A stretch of 64,000 nucleotides of DNA from Triparma columacea (lineage: Eukaryota > Sar > Bolidophyceae > Parmales > Triparmaceae): assembly GCA_030267965.1 (NCBI GenBank), contig BRYA01000381.1, forward strand, positions 1 to 64,000. Reading direction: 5' to 3'. Positions 45,201-55,361 of the stretch are shown here, piece by piece (the first letter of the stretch is position 1; every line of letters starts with the position of its first letter). The position numbers were made by a program, and so were the translations under genes. The notes under the pieces are model-generated. The model worked only from the letters and a program-made list of their open reading frames with translations, was not told where the DNA came from and searched no databases.

Positions 45201-48200
45201 TGGGTGGGTGGTTGTGTGTCGTGGGTAATGCAAGGAGTTGAATGACCATCATGTTACTAACCCGTGCGAAACGATCCAGGCGATTTCCCAACCCAGATAT
45301 TATGATAGATACTATGTCTCCTCCAACAAAGACAACCACGACGTCTTCAAGTTCTATAACTATTGGGCCAGATTGTCAAAGGCAACGTTGCCGCGATCGG
45401 GAGAGACTGTCGACATGCTGTCCATTTCTCCGATTCTCAAGCAAAGTAACGATAACCTCGAGGACGAACTTGACCCTTTCATCGACTTGGTCCTGAAGAA
45501 GGGCAGCGGAAGGGAACTCACGATACGCTCCATCGACAGCTGCAACCCATGGTTCAACGTTAGCATGCTAGGGCCGGAGACGCTCAAGAAGGGGCTCCCT
45601 CCCATTCGGAACGACTGGTGGAACAAGAACGCCAAGTATTCCACGGGGAACCGGAGCCAAGTGGAAGTGGTAAACCAAACTGTAGGCGAGGGGGAAGACG
45701 AAGAGCTCACCGTCGTGGGGAGGCTCTACCACACTATCACCTGCGGAGGTTCTTCAATGGCGAGATACAAGCACCCCTTCACCTTTAACTCGTTGAGCTT
45801 CTGGAACTGCGCATACGAGCTCGTTACTAAGAAGGCCGAGATGCACAAGGACGGATGCGGAGGAATTAAGAGCGGGGGGGTTGGAGAGGACGAGATCAAT
45901 GCCATTGAGGAGGCCACGGAAGCCATCGACGCGCTCATCAAGTACCAGCAGCAAAATGACGCGGGAAACGCCATCCAGTTGTTACAGCTGGATTTGTGGG
46001 AGGACGCAAGCGAGGCTTGGGCGACCTATACCGACCTGGGGCTGAACAAGATGGGGACGAGCCTCTATCCCTCGGGTTCGAGCGATGGCGGTAGTGGCAG
46101 TGGCGAGACGAGTGAGCTCGCAATGTCCCCGCTGCTGGTCCAGTCCAAACTCACACCTCCTCAGCTCCTCTTTGGCAAGTACAACGAGATCGTTTTCGAG
46201 GACGTCGAGGTCGGAGAGGTCGCGGTCGGGTACGCTTACGTGGAGAATCCCACGGGCGCCAGGCTGATCGCGTGCCTCACGAACGAGGTCGCCGACAAGG
46301 GCAGCTACGTGCAGAGGACCAAGAGCGACCACAACTCCTGGTTTAGTTCCAAAGGCTGGAGCATGAGGAGCGAGGACCCCAAGAACTCCATCCTCCAGGT
46401 GGGGTACGGGAACAGCATCCACACGCAGGTTAAGGACAAGTGGAACTACGCGGTGCACGGGATCAGCCATCTGCTCAGGGGGTGCACGAGGAGGTGTGGG
46501 ATCAAGCAAGAGGTGACCACCCCCGTGAGCCTGTTCGCCCCCATCTCCCCGATCGTCCCGGAGAACGAGGAGGGGACCTTGAACGCCTACAAGGTTACCA
46601 AGCCACACGCTTTTGGAATGTCGTACGATGCGAACACGAGGAGAGTAGTGGGGCCGTACCAGATCGAGAGGTGAGGGCGGTGTTGGGCGATATGATGTCA
46701 GACATGTTGTTGTGTTGAGCGAGATCCTTTTCGAGTGTTCCGCTTCGGCCTTCAACTTCTCTAACCCTCTTCCCCTCCTCCCCCTCCGCCCCCTCTCCTC
46801 TTCAAGGTTCGGTCCCATCTTCTTCCGTCCCTGGGGCCCCGGTTCCTTCTCCACCGATATCTTCATAAAGAACGACGTGACTTTGTTTGAGAAGGTGAAG
46901 CTCGTGGGACGCGGGATCGTGGAGAAGGTCGTCTTCGAGGGCGTCGGGGAGGACGAGGAAGACATGAAGGACCTGGGGGGAATGAGCGCGATGATGTTCC
47001 CAATGGGTATGGACGAGCTCAGGTTTGATGACAAGACCGTGATGGCTAGGCCTACGAGGACAATCAGAGTTAAGAATGATGGCGAGACGAGAGTGGAGGT
47101 GGGGAGGGTTTACTTGAGCAGCAGCTGGGAAAAGGCCGAAGGTAGGGTTATGGGGATGGAGCGGTGGTGGGGTAGGGATGAGGTCGGCTGCAGCAGCAGA
47201 GGCTTCACAATCATCGGTTGCTTGGAGGGGGGGGAGCGGGGGGTAGGAGGAGGGGAGGTGCTGATGCCCGGCGAGTACTTTGACGTGAAAGTGGAGCACT
47301 TGCCGGACTGCGTTTTCACCACCCTGTTCGCTTACTTGGTCGTTGACATCAAAAAGACAAGGGTCAGCATGACGGAGCTCATGGAGGTGGAAGGTTCCGA
47401 CGGCGACAAGGTTCTGAAGCGCGAGAATTGGGTGAAGAGTGTGCCCCTTATGGTGGGGTATAGCGCCTCTGAGGCCGAGAGTAAGGCGTGCAGTGTTGAG
47501 GTCGGGAGCTTCAGGGGGGGGAGCGTGATGCACAAGGTGGCCTTTGTGGCGGTGTGCTTGGCGCTGCTTTACTGGATCGCGTTGGAGGTCCTTAACAGGC
47601 ACGACTTTATGCTTAGGTACGAGGAGACTTACAACGACGCGAAGAGCGTAGCGGGATTCAAGGCGGCCAGGAGGGCCATGCACTCGATCGTCAGAGGGGA
47701 AGTAAATATGCCAGCGGCTGGAATTGGAAAGGTTGGTAAGGGGAGAAAGAAGATAGTGAACGTAGCAGTCGAGAAGGTCAAGGGTGGAAAGTATCTCAAG
47801 GAGCTTAGGGCAAAGAGAAATGGTGGGAAAGGTGGGGCGAGGGGTGGAAAGGGAGACGCAGAGTTCAAAATTTGGCTGGAGAGGAAGGGCAACAGGGCGG
47901 GTACCAAATCAGAAGTTGAGGAGGAGGAGAGTGACGACGAGGCAGAGGTCGCAAGCCTTGTGGAGGAGGGGAGGGAGAGGCATGGCAGTGGAGCAAGCAA
48001 GGAGGAGAAGAGGAAGGCCGCCGCGGCGCCTGGACAGATTACGGGACAATGGGAAGGCGGGGAGGACGAGATATATTATGTGATGGGAGGGCCCGGGGCG
48101 GAAAAGGCATATTATGTGAAGTCGTCGAAGTCTAAGAAGAGGGAGGAGAAAAGGGAAGCAGAGGAAAGGAGGAGGAAGGAGAAGGAGGAGAAGAAGGAGG

Positions 48201-49462
48201 CAGAGGTCAGGGAGTTGGAGGCAAGGAAGAGGGAAATGGCGGCCAAGGGAATGGCGAGGAAGAAAGAGGAGGAGAGGAGGAAGGAGGAGAGGAGGAAGGA
48301 AGAGAGGAGGAAGGAGGAGGAGAGGAGGGAAGAGGAGAGGAGGAAGGAGATTGCTTTGGCCGAGCAGTCCGAGAGGGCCAGGAAGGCCCTGGTGCTTGAG
48401 GAGGAGAGGGCGGCCCTGAGGGAGGCGCAGGCCAGGGAGGCGAGGGCAGAGAAGGAGGCCCAGGCTAAGGAGGAGGCTCAAGCGAAGAAGGAGGCGAGGG
48501 CGAAGAAGGAGAAGGAGGAGAAAGAGAAGAGGAGGATGGCGGAGATACTGGAGGAGAAGGAGAAAAGGAGGAAGGAGGAGGCGGCAAGGAAGGCCAGGGA
48601 GGCGGAGGACGAGGTTCTGAGGAGGGAGGAGGAGGTTAAGAGGGTCGTCATGGAGCAAAGCAGGGTAGTCGGAAGGGTCAGCGACGTCATCCTTGAACAG
48701 AAGGGAGTCGCCGAGGTCAGCTGGCTGATTGCAGAGAGCGGAAGGCCGGGGAGCGGGATCGAGGGGGTCTTCTCCAAGCCCAGCGACGTGGCGAGGTTCT
48801 GCATCGTCAACCCGGAGCTGTTCGAGTACAGGAGGGAGCACGGGATGGACTTCATGGTCCTCAAGTGCGTCTTGGGGAAGGGGTCCCCGGGGAGAGGAGG
48901 TGGAAGTGGACTTGTCCAACCTCCCCCTCCCATCAGGGTGGGAAGGACGGAGCTACCCATGCCGCCACCAGGGATCGTTCCAAGCCCAAGAAGTGCGGGA
49001 GGCATGAGCCCGCTGATTGCAGGGGGGGGAGGAGGAGAAGAAGGAGGAGGAGGAGCAGGAGGAGGAGGAGGAGGTATTGGGCTTGGAGGAGGGCTGCGCA
49101 GCAACCCAGGGGTTGGAAACTTGAGGCCAATCGGCACGTTCGGTGGAGTTGGTTCACCGGTCGGGGGGCAGCCAAGGAGCCCCGGGGTTTCCTTACAGGA
49201 GATCCTAGGGGCAGGCGTAGGGGTCCCGGGGGGGGGAGGGGAGGGGGGGATGGGCATGCTATCCCAGCAGCAGGGCGGGGACGACATGGGGATGGGGGGG
49301 AACTTGGACCTAGGGGGGAGCTTGGACATCAACGACCTACTACCAACGGACATTGCGGACCTTGTGATGGACGGGGAAGAGGGGGGAAAGGTTGAGGGGG
49401 AATCACTATGGGGAGACGACGCTGGGGGACTCCTTAAACCTAGCAACCTGTTCAAGAGGTGA
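42202..49462 (+). CDS. TMEM131-like type I membrane protein
   Basis: Six exons: 42202-42918, 43041-43867, 44036-44701, 44811-45192, 45280-46670 and 46807-49462 (2212 aa). All phases agree. A signal peptide (MKRHCHSPRGASLVFLFLIF, then CPYIVFS) starts the protein. The lumenal part begins with a TMEM131 PapD-like N domain (HSVTCVPTVGKFKLINTSPD... FHPTIIQPVSLRPSDHL), followed by further Ig/ASH-like beta-domains. Motifs such as EIVSFPIELHNPTEKPIYFE and VATLPVKIKNVGREYLAV are typical of these. One membrane helix follows near residue 1570 (KVAFVAVCLALLYWIALEVL). About 640 cytosolic residues come next. They include a long Glu/Lys/Arg coiled-coil-like stretch (about 48120-48650) and a Gly/Pro-rich tail ending LLPTDIADLVMDGEEGG. 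Animal TMEM131 helps collagen cargo leave the ER; the algal role is unknown, but secretory-pathway work is plausible. The third intron-exon boundary lies just after an assembly gap. Confidence 0.85.
43925..43986. other. Assembly gap (62 N) in a TMEM131-like intron
   Basis: A run of N inside the intron 43868-44035, followed by a poly-C tract. Both splice borders (AG|GTAAGT at 43868; CCACAG before 44036) are outside the gap and keep the frame, so no coding sequence is lost. The true gap length is unknown. It was probably caused by the C homopolymer. Confidence 0.95.
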
Positions 49463-49772
49463 AGAAGGGGATTGAGGTTTTAGGGGAAGGGGGGGCAAAT
49501 GGGGGAAGGTGGACAATGCATAGGGTGCTTCGAGCAAGGTATTTCTGTCAACACAGAATATTATCTTGGATGCATAAATCATTCGTTTTCGAAAACACTT
49601 AGCGCTTAACTTGTTTGGCTCCGCTTCGGGTTCAAGCGGCGCATGTTTTTGTGTGTCTCTTTGTGTGTGATTGTCTCTTCCGCCGTGATAGTCTCTTCCG
49701 CCGTGATAGCCTCTTCCTTCTTTCCCCCCTCCCCCCCCCCCCCCTCTTCCCACGAGCCCCCCTAAATTAGTT
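49463..49772. other. Convergent intergenic region, TMEM131-like / CDT1-like
   Basis: 310 bp between two 3' ends. It contains an imperfect triplication of CTCTTCCGCCGTGATAG (49675-49713) and a long C tract near 49727-49745. No gene is seen. Confidence 0.5.
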
Positions 49773-52700
49773 TCAGTCCTTGAGTCTCTTCCCTTCCATC
49801 ATAGTATTGAATAATCTCTTAAGCCCCCTCTTACTTTTATCATCTCCAATATCCTTCGCCTTTCTCTTCCCCCCCTCCTCCCCCTCCGTATTTTCGTTGT
49901 AGTACCTAGTGTACATACTAACTGTCGGTGAGAACGTTAGGTTGTCGTTTATCCTACTAACACGATGTGGAGGTGAAAAGTGAAGACCAGTAGCCATGGC
50001 TGGGGACGTCATCGACGTTGTCGTTGTCGTAGTCGTGCTCGTCTCCGTATTGTCGTTATTTCTTCTAATTTTCTTACCCCCTCCCTCCTCTCCCCTTCCA
50101 TCCCCTTTCCCTCCTCCCCCTTGTTTCAAGTGTTCCTCCCCCCTCCTACCATGTTCGTCACCATAATCTCTGTTATTCGGTGACATTCTCTTCCCCCCAA
50201 CCACCATCTTACTCTCCTTCCCCTCAACCTCCTTCCCCTTTTTGTTCTCGATAACAACGCTGTTACCTTGTTTCCTCCATTTCCTTCCTTCCCCCTTCAA
50301 AATGCTCCCTTTCCCCTCCCCTCCATCCTCCCCTCCCAGTTTTTCCCTAACCCCCTTCCATTTTTGTGGTATAACTTTAACATAATCCCCCCCAACTTCA
50401 ATCCACTCAGGTACGACTGAGGTAAGCATGTTCAACCGAATTTCAACTTCTGTCTTACTCCCTTTCCCCCCCCCCCTTGATCCGACTGCGTTACGGAGTT
50501 CTTTTTTAACGATTTTAATATCAGCTCTAACTCTCCCTCTTTGTTTCATCCATATTTTCAAGCAGTCTGCAAGTCTTAGCAGTTCACGACGCTCGACTCT
50601 GTGCCCTGAGGAGGAGGTTACGCATGTGTTCGTAGAGTCTGATGTTATTCGGTGGGAGAGACGGAGGGAGGCGTTTAGTGTACCACGGAGGGCGACGCGC
50701 TCTTCGATTGTTAGTTGGGATGATGAGGATGATGATGATACGGGAAGGGAGGAGGAGGAGGAGGTGGTGGGACCTGATGGAACTTGGCTTTGTGGGAGGG
50801 GGGGTTGGGATATTATTGATGCTAATATCCTGTTCGTTGGGGGTTTGGAGCGTGTGGGGGGTTAGAGTATTTCAATAGCTTTGAATCAATTCTCCCATTT
50901 CCTTCCTCTCTCTTTATGTCATTTCCACATACGTCTTCCCTCATAACTCACCTCTTCCCCTTTTCTTCTCTTCTTTTTTCCTTCTCTTTTCTTTTCATCC
51001 CTTCCATTTCCCTTTCCCTATCCTCCTCCTCCTCCTCCCCCTCCTCCTCCCCCTTCCTTCCCCCCCCCCCACCCTCTTGTAGTACTTTCAAGTGTTTCCT
51101 AAACCCCTCCTTCCTATCCTCCTCCCCTCCCATCTCTCCCCCCTCCCTTCCTACCCTCCATTTGTCGTTCCTTCGTATTTCGTCCCCCCTAACCTTGAAC
51201 CACCCTTTAGCAACGTCCATAAAAACATCTGAAATCTCAGACCACCTTACACCGTGTTCCTTAAGTAAGCTTGAGCTTACGGTTACTACGTTTGGCCTAA
51301 CACGACGAAGCTCCATTAGGTTAAGGAGAGCCTCAAGGTGAGCGAAGAGCCTACCGCATGCCTCAATGGTAGAGTTTGAGTACTTGCACCGAGTGTTGTT
51401 TTCAGGTTCATCGGGGTGGGAGGATTTGTGTGTGTGTGTTTGTGAGTTGTGGACAACCCTGGCTACTGTGTCGGCGACGGGGGGGACACTTGGGGAGGCA
51501 AAGGCACCGAGGGCTGACGCGAAGTTTAGACGGGTTGTGCTCAACTCCTCCATCTCTACGATGGCCTTTTTGTATTGCTCGTCTACGCTTATTCCCTCTT
51601 CCTGAGGAGATTGAGCGTAGGTGTTTTGTTTCTTTGTGTTATTGTTGTTGTTGTTGTTGTTGTTGGCATCATCCTTATTTAGTCCACTCATTCCTCCATC
51701 CTTTCCTCCATTCTTTCCATCAATATTGTTATCGCGGCCTAACGCATCGCGGCCAAAGCCATTTTGACCGAACCTCCTAAAGTTTTGCTTGACTGGGGCT
51801 TTAGCTGTCTTTGGTATGGATTTGTTTGTAACTAAAGGTGTAGGGCTAACGATAGGGTTATAGTTGGAGGGGGAGGATGTGTTTGTGGATGCATTTGTGG
51901 GTACATTTGTGGGTGCTCTCATCTGTACATTCGAGTGTTTTTGTGAGGGGGGAGAGGAGGGGGGGGATAGCGGATATCGAGTGCGATTGATATGTGTGTT
52001 AGGTGACTCTTTGACAGGAAGGTATAATGTGAAGTAATAACAGCTTGTTATTGTCATGTGTTTGTTCCTCAGTATGGTCGTTTGGTAGCCATTTGAGATA
52101 CTGGCGTTTAATCATTGCGCGTGTCTCCGAAATGCACGTCGCATATCATATGCATCGAAAAATTGTGGTATATTTACATCAGCGGAACAAACAACATTCA
52201 ACGTCTCAAACAATACCTCTCCTTCTCTCCTTCCTTACCTGCATCGTCGAATGTGTGTGTGTGGGAGGGAGGAGAAAGGGGATAGCGGATATCGCGTGCG
52301 ATTGTGTGTTAGGTGACTCTTTGACAGGAAGGTATAATGTGAAGTAATAACAGCTTGTTATTGTCATGTGTTTGTTCCTCAGTATGGTCGTTTGGCAGCC
52401 ATTTAAAATACTGGCGTTATATCATTGCGCGTGTCTCCGAAATGCACGTCGCATATCATAGATTCAGATGGATTGTGGTATATTTACATCAGCGGAACAA
52501 ACAACATTCAACATAACGAAGACTTTGCGATACCTCTCCCTCCTCACTTCCTTCCTTCCTTCCTTACCTGCATCGTCATCCCACTCTTTGTCCCACTCTT
52601 TGTTCTTTCCGCTACTCCCATCTCTTTCTCTTTCTCATCCTCATTCACTTCATCCTTATCTACATCCTCGTTCTCCAATATAGTTGTTGTAAACGATGGT

Positions 52701-52894
52701 AATGGAATATGTGTATGTGTGTTCGAATGAGGCTGATGAGAAGGAGGCTGAGAAGGAGGAGAAGGTGGAATGCTACCGCTTGACCGAATATCTCCCTTCC
52801 CACCCTTTCCTCCCTTTGCTCCCTTTGTACGTCGTGATGTTGCGGTATTACGTTTACTGTTTAAAGTATTCACTAAATTACTACCACGTCCCAT
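49773..52894 (-). CDS. CDT1-like DNA replication licensing factor
   Basis: Three exons: 52894-52568, 51922-50952 and 50829-49773 (784 aa), phases 0 and 2. The middle of the protein has a CDT1-type winged-helix segment: ACGRLFAHLEALLNLMELRR, then VRPNVVTVSSSLLKEHG, then WSEISDVF. The C-terminal exon has the second, MCM-binding-type winged helix: ELLRLADCLKIWMKQRGRVR, then EVEIRLNMLTSVVPEWIEVG. This layout matches CDT1, which loads MCM2-7 with ORC and CDC6. The N-terminal region is disordered, Asn/Thr/Ser-rich and basic; I do not see a clear PIP degron. An alternative model starts in-frame at ATG 52057 and removes the first exon. The 645-nt first intron is long for this genome because it contains a roughly 300-bp tandem duplication. 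Confidence 0.7.
51964..52578. repeat. About 300-bp direct duplication inside the CDT1-like first intron
   Basis: Copy 1 is about 51964-52256 and copy 2 about 52278-52578. They share GGGGATAGCGGATATCG, AGGTGACTCTTTGACAGGAA, CTGGCGTTTAATCATTGCGC-type sequence and the segment CCTTACCTGCATCGTC. The last is the exon-1 donor read on the plus strand. So the splice donor motif (CAG|GTAAGG) and the alternative ATG at 52057 both exist in duplicate. Copies differ by scattered substitutions and about 20 nt of indels. Confidence 0.85.
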
Positions 52895-53050
52895 GTTATT
52901 GAGCGTGATAAACTAACAAATAAGGAATATTCACACAGGAGGGAGAAAGTGGGAGAAGAGGCAAAAATCTCGGAGTCTCCCGAATTTGGACCGAAGAGCC
53001 CGAAGAGGTTGCAAGAGGTTGCAATCCGGCTCACCACTGCTAATACAAAC

Positions 53051-53986
53051 ATGCCGTACTCCTTAAACCACACCCCCCCCCTCTCCTCCCGTCCCTACCG
53101 TCCCTCTCCTTTATCCTTATCCCTCCCCCCTCCATCTTCACAACCACCTCCACCTCTCGAAGATCCTCCCCCACCAGAGGGGAGGCTAACAGGGAATAAG
53201 GAGGATGTACCGGTAAAACCACAACGACCTGAAAACCGACGTTTGGGGACGTCAAACGAGGTTGGGATAAAAAGGTTAAGAAAATTAAGTTCATCAGGTG
53301 CTTCCTTACTCGCACAGGCTTTAGATATAGACACATCCACCTCCTTAACACGCGAAGATAAAGAGAGTGTTGGTGAGGATGGTAGGTTCGTTAGTTACGG
53401 TTGGTTAAACCGTAACATTTCCTACCTCTCCCCTCTCCTCTCCGGTTTATACAAAGATATCCGTGACGGTAAGATAATAAAGTTACCTACTACAGAACCA
53501 CCGGTTGAATGGGGGTATGAATACGAAGGTGGTAGAGGTACGTTAACCGGGGATTGTTTATTCAAGGAGGTTACGGAGGATCTTGTTAGGAACTTTTTGA
53601 GGGAACACTTTTGTTTACACAGTAAGGACGTTGAGGATGTTATAACAAGGTGTAGAGGGGATTTTAAAGGACTTATGGATAAACTCGAGGATATCGTAGG
53701 GGAATCCGTAATCCCAGGACAGCATTATGAACCTCGAAAGCTTGGAGGTGTTAAAAAACACGGTCTCGCAAGTGACGATGATGTCTTTAATAGACTTGTT
53801 GACTTAAAGCGTTACACAGGTACGCATAAACATCGTTTCAACGAAGTAACAGGTGTAGGTAAGGGGATAGATGGTAGAAATGGTGGGAGGGTTAGGGGGT
53901 ACGATGGTAATACTAATAGAGAGAGAGGCAGCTGGGACGATAGTGGGATTGTTAGGGCGGAGGAGTTTATTAACAGGAATATATAG
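53051..53986 (+). CDS. p25-alpha (TPPP-like) domain protein
   Basis: A single exon of 311 aa from ATG 53051. The frame is open about 100 nt further upstream but without ATG. The N-terminal ~100 residues are Pro/Ser-rich. A middle region (FVSYGWLNRNISYLSPLLSG...) and a helical part (DLVRNFLREHFCLHSKDVED) follow. The C-terminus has the p25-alpha signature: DVFNRLVDLKRYTGTHKHRF, then GVGKGIDGRN and a GYDGN-type end. TPPP/p25 proteins bind and bundle microtubules. The short C-terminal p25 motif tracks with cilia or flagella across eukaryotes, so a flagellar role is likely if this alga has a motile stage. The domain appears partial at its N side, as in apicortin-type proteins, but I see no doublecortin domain. 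It is divergent from the CDT1-like gene, 156 bp apart. Confidence 0.75.
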   Translation: MPYSLNHTPPLSSRPYRPSPLSLSLPPPSSQPPPPLEDPPPPEGRLTGNKEDVPVKPQRPENRRLGTSNEVGIKRLRKLSSSGASLLAQALDIDTSTSLTREDKESVGEDGRFVSYGWLNRNISYLSPLLSGLYKDIRDGKIIKLPTTEPPVEWGYEYEGGRGTLTGDCLFKEVTEDLVRNFLREHFCLHSKDVEDVITRCRGDFKGLMDKLEDIVGESVIPGQHYEPRKLGGVKKHGLASDDDVFNRLVDLKRYTGTHKHRFNEVTGVGKGIDGRNGGRVRGYDGNTNRERGSWDDSGIVRAEEFINRNI

Positions 53987-54118
53987 GAGAGGGATGGAAG
54001 GGGAAAACGGGGGTAACACTAACTACGAAAAGTGTGTCTTTAAAACGTTTGCTTTACACAATAAATGGACGTTTGAAAAATCCAGCTCCTCCCACCCACG
54101 TTATCGCCTCAATCCCCT

Positions 54119-54329
54119 TTACTTCGTAACCTCGTCTATCCATAAAGCCAGGTCCTTAAGTTCCTCCTCGCACGCCCCATGTCCCTCACCCTGGTATGTT
54201 TTAAACGTGACTTTAGCGACCTTACCACCCTCCTTACCCTCTCTCCCTTTTTCAATCTCTGATGCACAGGACTGACCGAGGGATGGTAGAACTACGGTAT
54301 CAGATAAACCGTGGCCTATGAATATAGGG
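54119..54329 (-). pseudogene. Duplicated 3' fragment of the thioesterase gene
   Basis: A near-copy of the last ~70 codons of the adjacent acyl-protein thioesterase, from PIFIGHGLSD to LALWIDEVTK and stop. It retains the catalytic Asp and His but lacks the Ser-bearing part. It has only a few substitutions, so the duplication is recent. It has no start of its own and lies directly behind the stop of the intact gene, probably within its 3' UTR. Confidence 0.85.
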
Positions 54330-54559
54330 CGGCGACTCCAGAACTGTGTTACTTCGTAACCTCGTCTATCCATAAAGCCAGGTCCCTAAGTTCCTCCTCG
54401 CACGCCCCATGTCCCTCACCCTGGTATGTTTTAAACGTGACTTTAGCGACCTTACCACCCTCCTTCCCCTCTCTCCCTTTTTCAATCTCTGATGCACAGG
54501 ACTGACCGAGAGATGGGAGAACTACGTTATCTGATAAACCGTGTCCTATGAATATAGGG
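54121..54559. repeat. 209-bp direct repeat at the thioesterase 3' end
   Basis: 54121-54329 and 54351-54559 align without length difference (offset 230, with a 21-nt spacer CGGCGACTCCAGAACTGTGTT). There are only scattered mismatches. The repeat covers the thioesterase stop codon and C-terminal coding region. Confidence 0.9.
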
Positions 54560-55011
54560 ACTTTAGAATGCGTCGTTGACCATGCTGGGAATGAGGTGGA
54601 CTTTGATAAACCCCAACCGCTTAGACAGATACAACCACCTAAAGACTCGGGGTATGAAGATGCCGCGAGGAGGGACATTGCACCACCTTGGGAGAAACCA
54701 CCGAGGATTATCGAGGAGGATGGGAGGTTGTGCGAAGACTTTACCGAGTCTATTATCGAGTGGATTTTAGATACTGAATCAAGATACCCGGCAGGTGTAT
54801 CGGGCTCTGAGGATGTTACTGGTATGTTGATTATATCAAACCAACTCGTCATACTCATACCTCCATTACATGTAACAGGACTTGTGGGTGCGGGGGGGTA
54901 TACGAATGCAAGGTCACGATTGGGGTAGGAAGGGAGAGCACGGGATAGGAACGACCAACCAGAAGGCGTGTCTCCGAGACCATGCATGAAGATTATAGCG
55001 TGCGTCTTCAT
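54349..55011 (-). CDS. Acyl-protein thioesterase / carboxylesterase (alpha/beta hydrolase)
   Basis: A single exon of 220 aa, the usual size of the phospholipase/carboxylesterase (APT/LYPLA) family. It starts MKTHAIIFMHGLGDTPSGWS with the family's HGLGD oxyanion motif. The nucleophile lies in GGFSQGGA (Ser107), the acid in IFIGHGLSD (Asp161) and the base in GEGHGA (His201), so the triad is complete. WFDI (about 57-60) is another family mark. The enzyme hydrolyses thioester-linked acyl groups on proteins or lysophospholipids; it is predicted cytosolic because no signal is present. Its last ~70 codons are duplicated immediately downstream. Confidence 0.93.
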   Translation of the reverse strand: MKTHAIIFMHGLGDTPSGWSFLSRALPSYPNRDLAFVYPPAPTSPVTCNGGMSMTSWFDIINIPVTSSEPDTPAGYLDSVSKIHSIIDSVKSSHNLPSSSIILGGFSQGGAMSLLAASSYPESLGGCICLSGWGLSKSTSFPAWSTTHSKVPIFIGHGLSDNVVLPSLGQSCASEIEKGREGKEGGKVAKVTFKTYQGEGHGACEEELRDLALWIDEVTK

Positions 55012-55361
55012 AACTAGGGGTGGAGGGGAGGGTGTTAGGGATACTTTTAAGGCGAACTATGGAAGGGGTAAGGATGTGGGGGATTGATTTGTGGAAGGAG
55101 AGCAACACTTGGCAGGATATCGGTGGCAAATTCTAAATATTAGGACATTTTGGGACATTTTGGGGCATTGACATTGTCGATTCTTCGTCAACACAACAAA
55201 TAAAAGCGGGAGAATCACTAACCTTTGGACGAAAACGCAATTCTGCTGTTCTTGGAAATTGAGGCCTCTTTCCTACTTCTCAAAAACCTCCACTAGACTC
55301 ATTGGAGATACATCTACGCCCATTTATTACACCCTCGGGTCAATATAAAGTAATATTAACA
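55012..55361. promoter_or_regulatory. Divergent intergenic region, thioesterase / THUMP methyltransferase
   Basis: 350 bp between two opposite starts. It contains a small tandem GGACATTTTGG repeat near 55141-55165 and is AT-rich toward the right. No defined promoter element was recognised. Confidence 0.45.

Noticed and set aside
47909..49455. Very long minus-strand ORFs rich in Leu/Pro opposite the TMEM131-like tail
   Set aside because: They are the antisense of Glu/Lys/Arg and Gly-rich codons; no ATG/splice context or homology supports a gene.
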